Source: DATDAW01 sp036524675
GTDB taxonomy: Bacteria; Verrucomicrobiota; Verrucomicrobiia; Chthoniobacterales; DASVRZ01
DNA: 64,000 bases
Direction of reading: 5' to 3'
Assembly (NCBI GenBank): GCA_036524675.1
Contig: DATDBU010000116.1
Location: 62,001 to 126,000, forward strand
The notes beneath the pieces are model-generated. The model ran no database searches. It was given only the letters and a program-made list of their open reading frames with translations, and was not told where the DNA came from. The first letter of the stretch is position 1. Every line of letters starts with the position of its first letter. Of the stretch, positions 62,773 through 64,000 are shown piece by piece. A program made the position numbers and the translations under genes.

Positions 62773-62820
62773 TATCGAATCGATAGGGCAAACAATAGTT
62801 CATAATTCACGAACTATACT
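62773..62820 (+). promoter_or_regulatory. Candidate operator/promoter for trxA
   Basis: TATCGA-A-TCGATA (62773-62785) is a perfect 13-bp palindrome. ATAGTTC (62795-62801) and GAACTAT (62811-62817) form a second perfect inverted repeat 9 bases apart. TATACT (62815-62820) could be a -10 box; no good -35 fits. The thioredoxin ATG follows 41 bases later. Confidence 0.35.
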
Positions 62821-62861
62821 ACTTGCCGTTTTAATAAGTCAGGTGTTTGTTAGCGCTCATT

Positions 62862-63185
62862 ATGAGCAAACCCATCGTAATCGACTCCACCAATTTTCCG
62901 ACCGAAGTCCTCCAATCGACTCAACCTGTTCTCGTGGATTTCTGGGCCACCTGGTGCGGTCCATGCAAAATGATCGCCCCTGTCCTTGACGAAATCGCGA
63001 CGGAGACCCAGGGCAAGTACAAGATCGCCAAGGTGGACGTGGATCAAAATCCGGCACTCGCCGACGCATTCAGCATTCGGTCCATTCCGACGCTCCTGAT
63101 TTTCAAAGATGGCCAGGTCGTAGACCAGATCGTTGGGCTTTCCAGCAAAGCCAGCCTGCTCGGCAAGCTCGAAAAAGCTGCGTAA
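62862..63185 (+). CDS. trxA: Thioredoxin
   Basis: 107 residues. WCGPCKM at 31-37 is the redox site; VDQNPALADAFSIRSIPTL has the cis-proline. It reduces protein disulfides in the cytoplasm with thioredoxin reductase. The start is ATG 62862; the frame reaches to a TTG at 62847 but gives a less usual N-terminus. A palindromic region lies upstream. Confidence 0.97.
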   Translation: MSKPIVIDSTNFPTEVLQSTQPVLVDFWATWCGPCKMIAPVLDEIATETQGKYKIAKVDVDQNPALADAFSIRSIPTLLIFKDGQVVDQIVGLSSKASLLGKLEKAA

Positions 63186-63300
63186 TTGTAGTTGTCATAT
63201 CTCCCCGACCTCTTTTTAAACCGTGCAGTTTGTAAAGCGGCCGTTTGGCATGGCGTAAGAGCTGCGCGGTTTTCCCGAATCCATTCACTCCAGGACCTTC

Positions 63301-63834
63301 TCAAATCTCTTTTTCCGCGACCGGTTCAGGTCCCTCGTCGTCTAGAGTTTCGCCGATTGGCGGTTCGCGCCGTCGCGGCTTGGCTACCCGGGAAAATAAT
63401 ACCGCTGCGGATTCCGAAAGCTTGATGAGTCTGCCTTCCGGATCACGAAACGTTGCATAGGGTCCGTCAATCAGCACGATGACTCCGTTGCGCCGTAGCT
63501 GATCGAGGACGGATTTGCGTTCCTTGATAGACAAATACAGATGAAAATAACTGACCTGTTCGCCATGTTCGCACACACGCAAGGTGATTGGCACGCCACC
63601 CAGAACCAGGTCGGAGTAGCGGTCGATTCGTTCGCTAACCACCCGCCCGCCAAGGACTTCGACGTACAGCGCGCGTATCTCACGCCATCGCTTCGTGAAA
63701 ATCGCAATGGAATAGCAACTCGCTTTAACAGGAGTGTATCCTCGGCGGCTATACCGGGCAGGCTGGTCCATATTCCTGAAAACAATAGAAGCAATTTCCA
63801 TGCTCCAATCCGTTCCCTCGTCGGAAACTCTCAT
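63301..63834 (-). CDS. VOC-fold (glyoxalase-like) protein
   Basis: Up to 177 residues from ATG 63834; the family fold begins only near residue 38 (KASCYSIAIFTKRWREIRAL), so ATG 63771 is also possible. The second module has GPYATFRDPEGRLIKLSES. The Pro/Glu-rich acidic tail (RRREPPIGETLDDEGPEPVA) is unusual. Its role is unknown. It is convergent with trxA, 115 bp away. The 166 bases from 63835 to the window end hold nothing recognised. Confidence 0.75.
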   Translation of the reverse strand: MRVSDEGTDWSMEIASIVFRNMDQPARYSRRGYTPVKASCYSIAIFTKRWREIRALYVEVLGGRVVSERIDRYSDLVLGGVPITLRVCEHGEQVSYFHLYLSIKERKSVLDQLRRNGVIVLIDGPYATFRDPEGRLIKLSESAAVLFSRVAKPRRREPPIGETLDDEGPEPVAEKEI

Positions 63835-64000
63835 TTTGCCTTAAAAACCGGCCGTTTTTGGCTTCTACGTTCGTGAGACTCCACTGCAGTTCGCGTTTTG
63901 GAGAATTTTGAGCAGGATATTTATTGCAGTTCGCCATTTTTTGAAGAAAACACGGGCAAAACAAGTCGCCAAAACTAACGCCTTTCACATCCTTGACACT

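Noticed and set aside
1..64000. CRISPR array, insertion sequence, prophage or toxin-antitoxin pair
   Set aside because: No regularly spaced repeats, transposase, integrase, cas or toxin-antitoxin signatures were found by reading; only short intergenic inverted repeats are present.

Overview
The window reads as chromosomal DNA of a Verrucomicrobia-lineage bacterium, most likely a free-living soil or freshwater member of the Chthoniobacter/Udaeobacter side of the phylum. The reasons are a five-gene locus that matches gene by gene the Akkermansia Amuc_1098-Amuc_1102 pilus-like cluster, many secreted Pro/Ala/Ser-rich proteins, an orphan PafA-like ligase, general lack of strong Shine-Dalgarno sequences, and small intergenic inverted-repeat elements of the kind common in Verrucomicrobia and Planctomycetes. 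The genus is an inference. No rRNA, CRISPR array, transposase, integrase or phage gene was seen. No gap between genes exceeds 300 bases.

Layout. 1-6027 (minus strand): the end of a gcvT-gcvH operon, an AspH/LpxO-like hydroxylase with a possible -1 frameshift site at its start, a GH1 glycosidase, a GT28/MGDG-synthase-like glycosyltransferase and a secreted Pro-rich protein. 6147-8929 (plus): serS, a VOC protein, tilS. 8952-15380 (minus): khpA, a fused cobA-hemD, a methyltransferase, pgeF-like, tolC-like with marR, and a second secreted protein that shares a C-terminal domain with the first. 15441-16679: pabB. 16681-25604 (minus): a large Lhr helicase, a DHA2-type exporter, parA, a membrane adenylate/guanylate cyclase. 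25702-35792 (minus): one long tightly packed run in transcription order Amuc_1102-like, PilM-PilN fusion, PilO-like (Amuc_1100-like), Amuc_1099-like, secretin, coaE, rho, rnd. 35882-38333 (minus): UDP-glucuronate decarboxylase and a polyprenyl sugar-phosphate transferase, for surface polysaccharide. 38378-39064: aroD. 39227-42587 (minus): lptF/G permease, a conserved unknown, a Ycf46-like AAA ATPase.

42834-49457 (plus): nuoEFGHIJK, a partial complex I operon with no nuoABCD or nuoLMN beside it; three of its gaps hold three different inverted-repeat elements, one with a remnant of a four-helix-bundle (S23/IVP-type) gene. 49508-51277: a secreted FG-GAP protein. 51497-53605: a membrane proton pyrophosphatase with the lysine of the K+-independent class. 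53724-55121: an orphan PafA/Dop-family ligase without visible Pup, proteasome or Mpa genes. 55202-57371: an MBL-fold hydrolase whose 3' end runs antisense into a DUF2752 gene, then a GYF_2-Yip1 membrane protein. 57626-57699: tRNA-Gly(UCC). 57740-63834: a secreted protein with a heptapeptide repeat, rpoZ-smpB, terC, ymdB-like, an N-acetylmuramoyl-L-alanine amidase, trxA, and a VOC protein.

Together this is mainly a housekeeping region (translation, tetrapyrrole, folate, CoA, respiration) with envelope modules embedded in it. The strongest biology is the pilus-like envelope complex, which is built from PilM/N/O/Q-type parts with no pilin, PilC or PilB/T ATPase in the window. The PafA-like orphan comes second.
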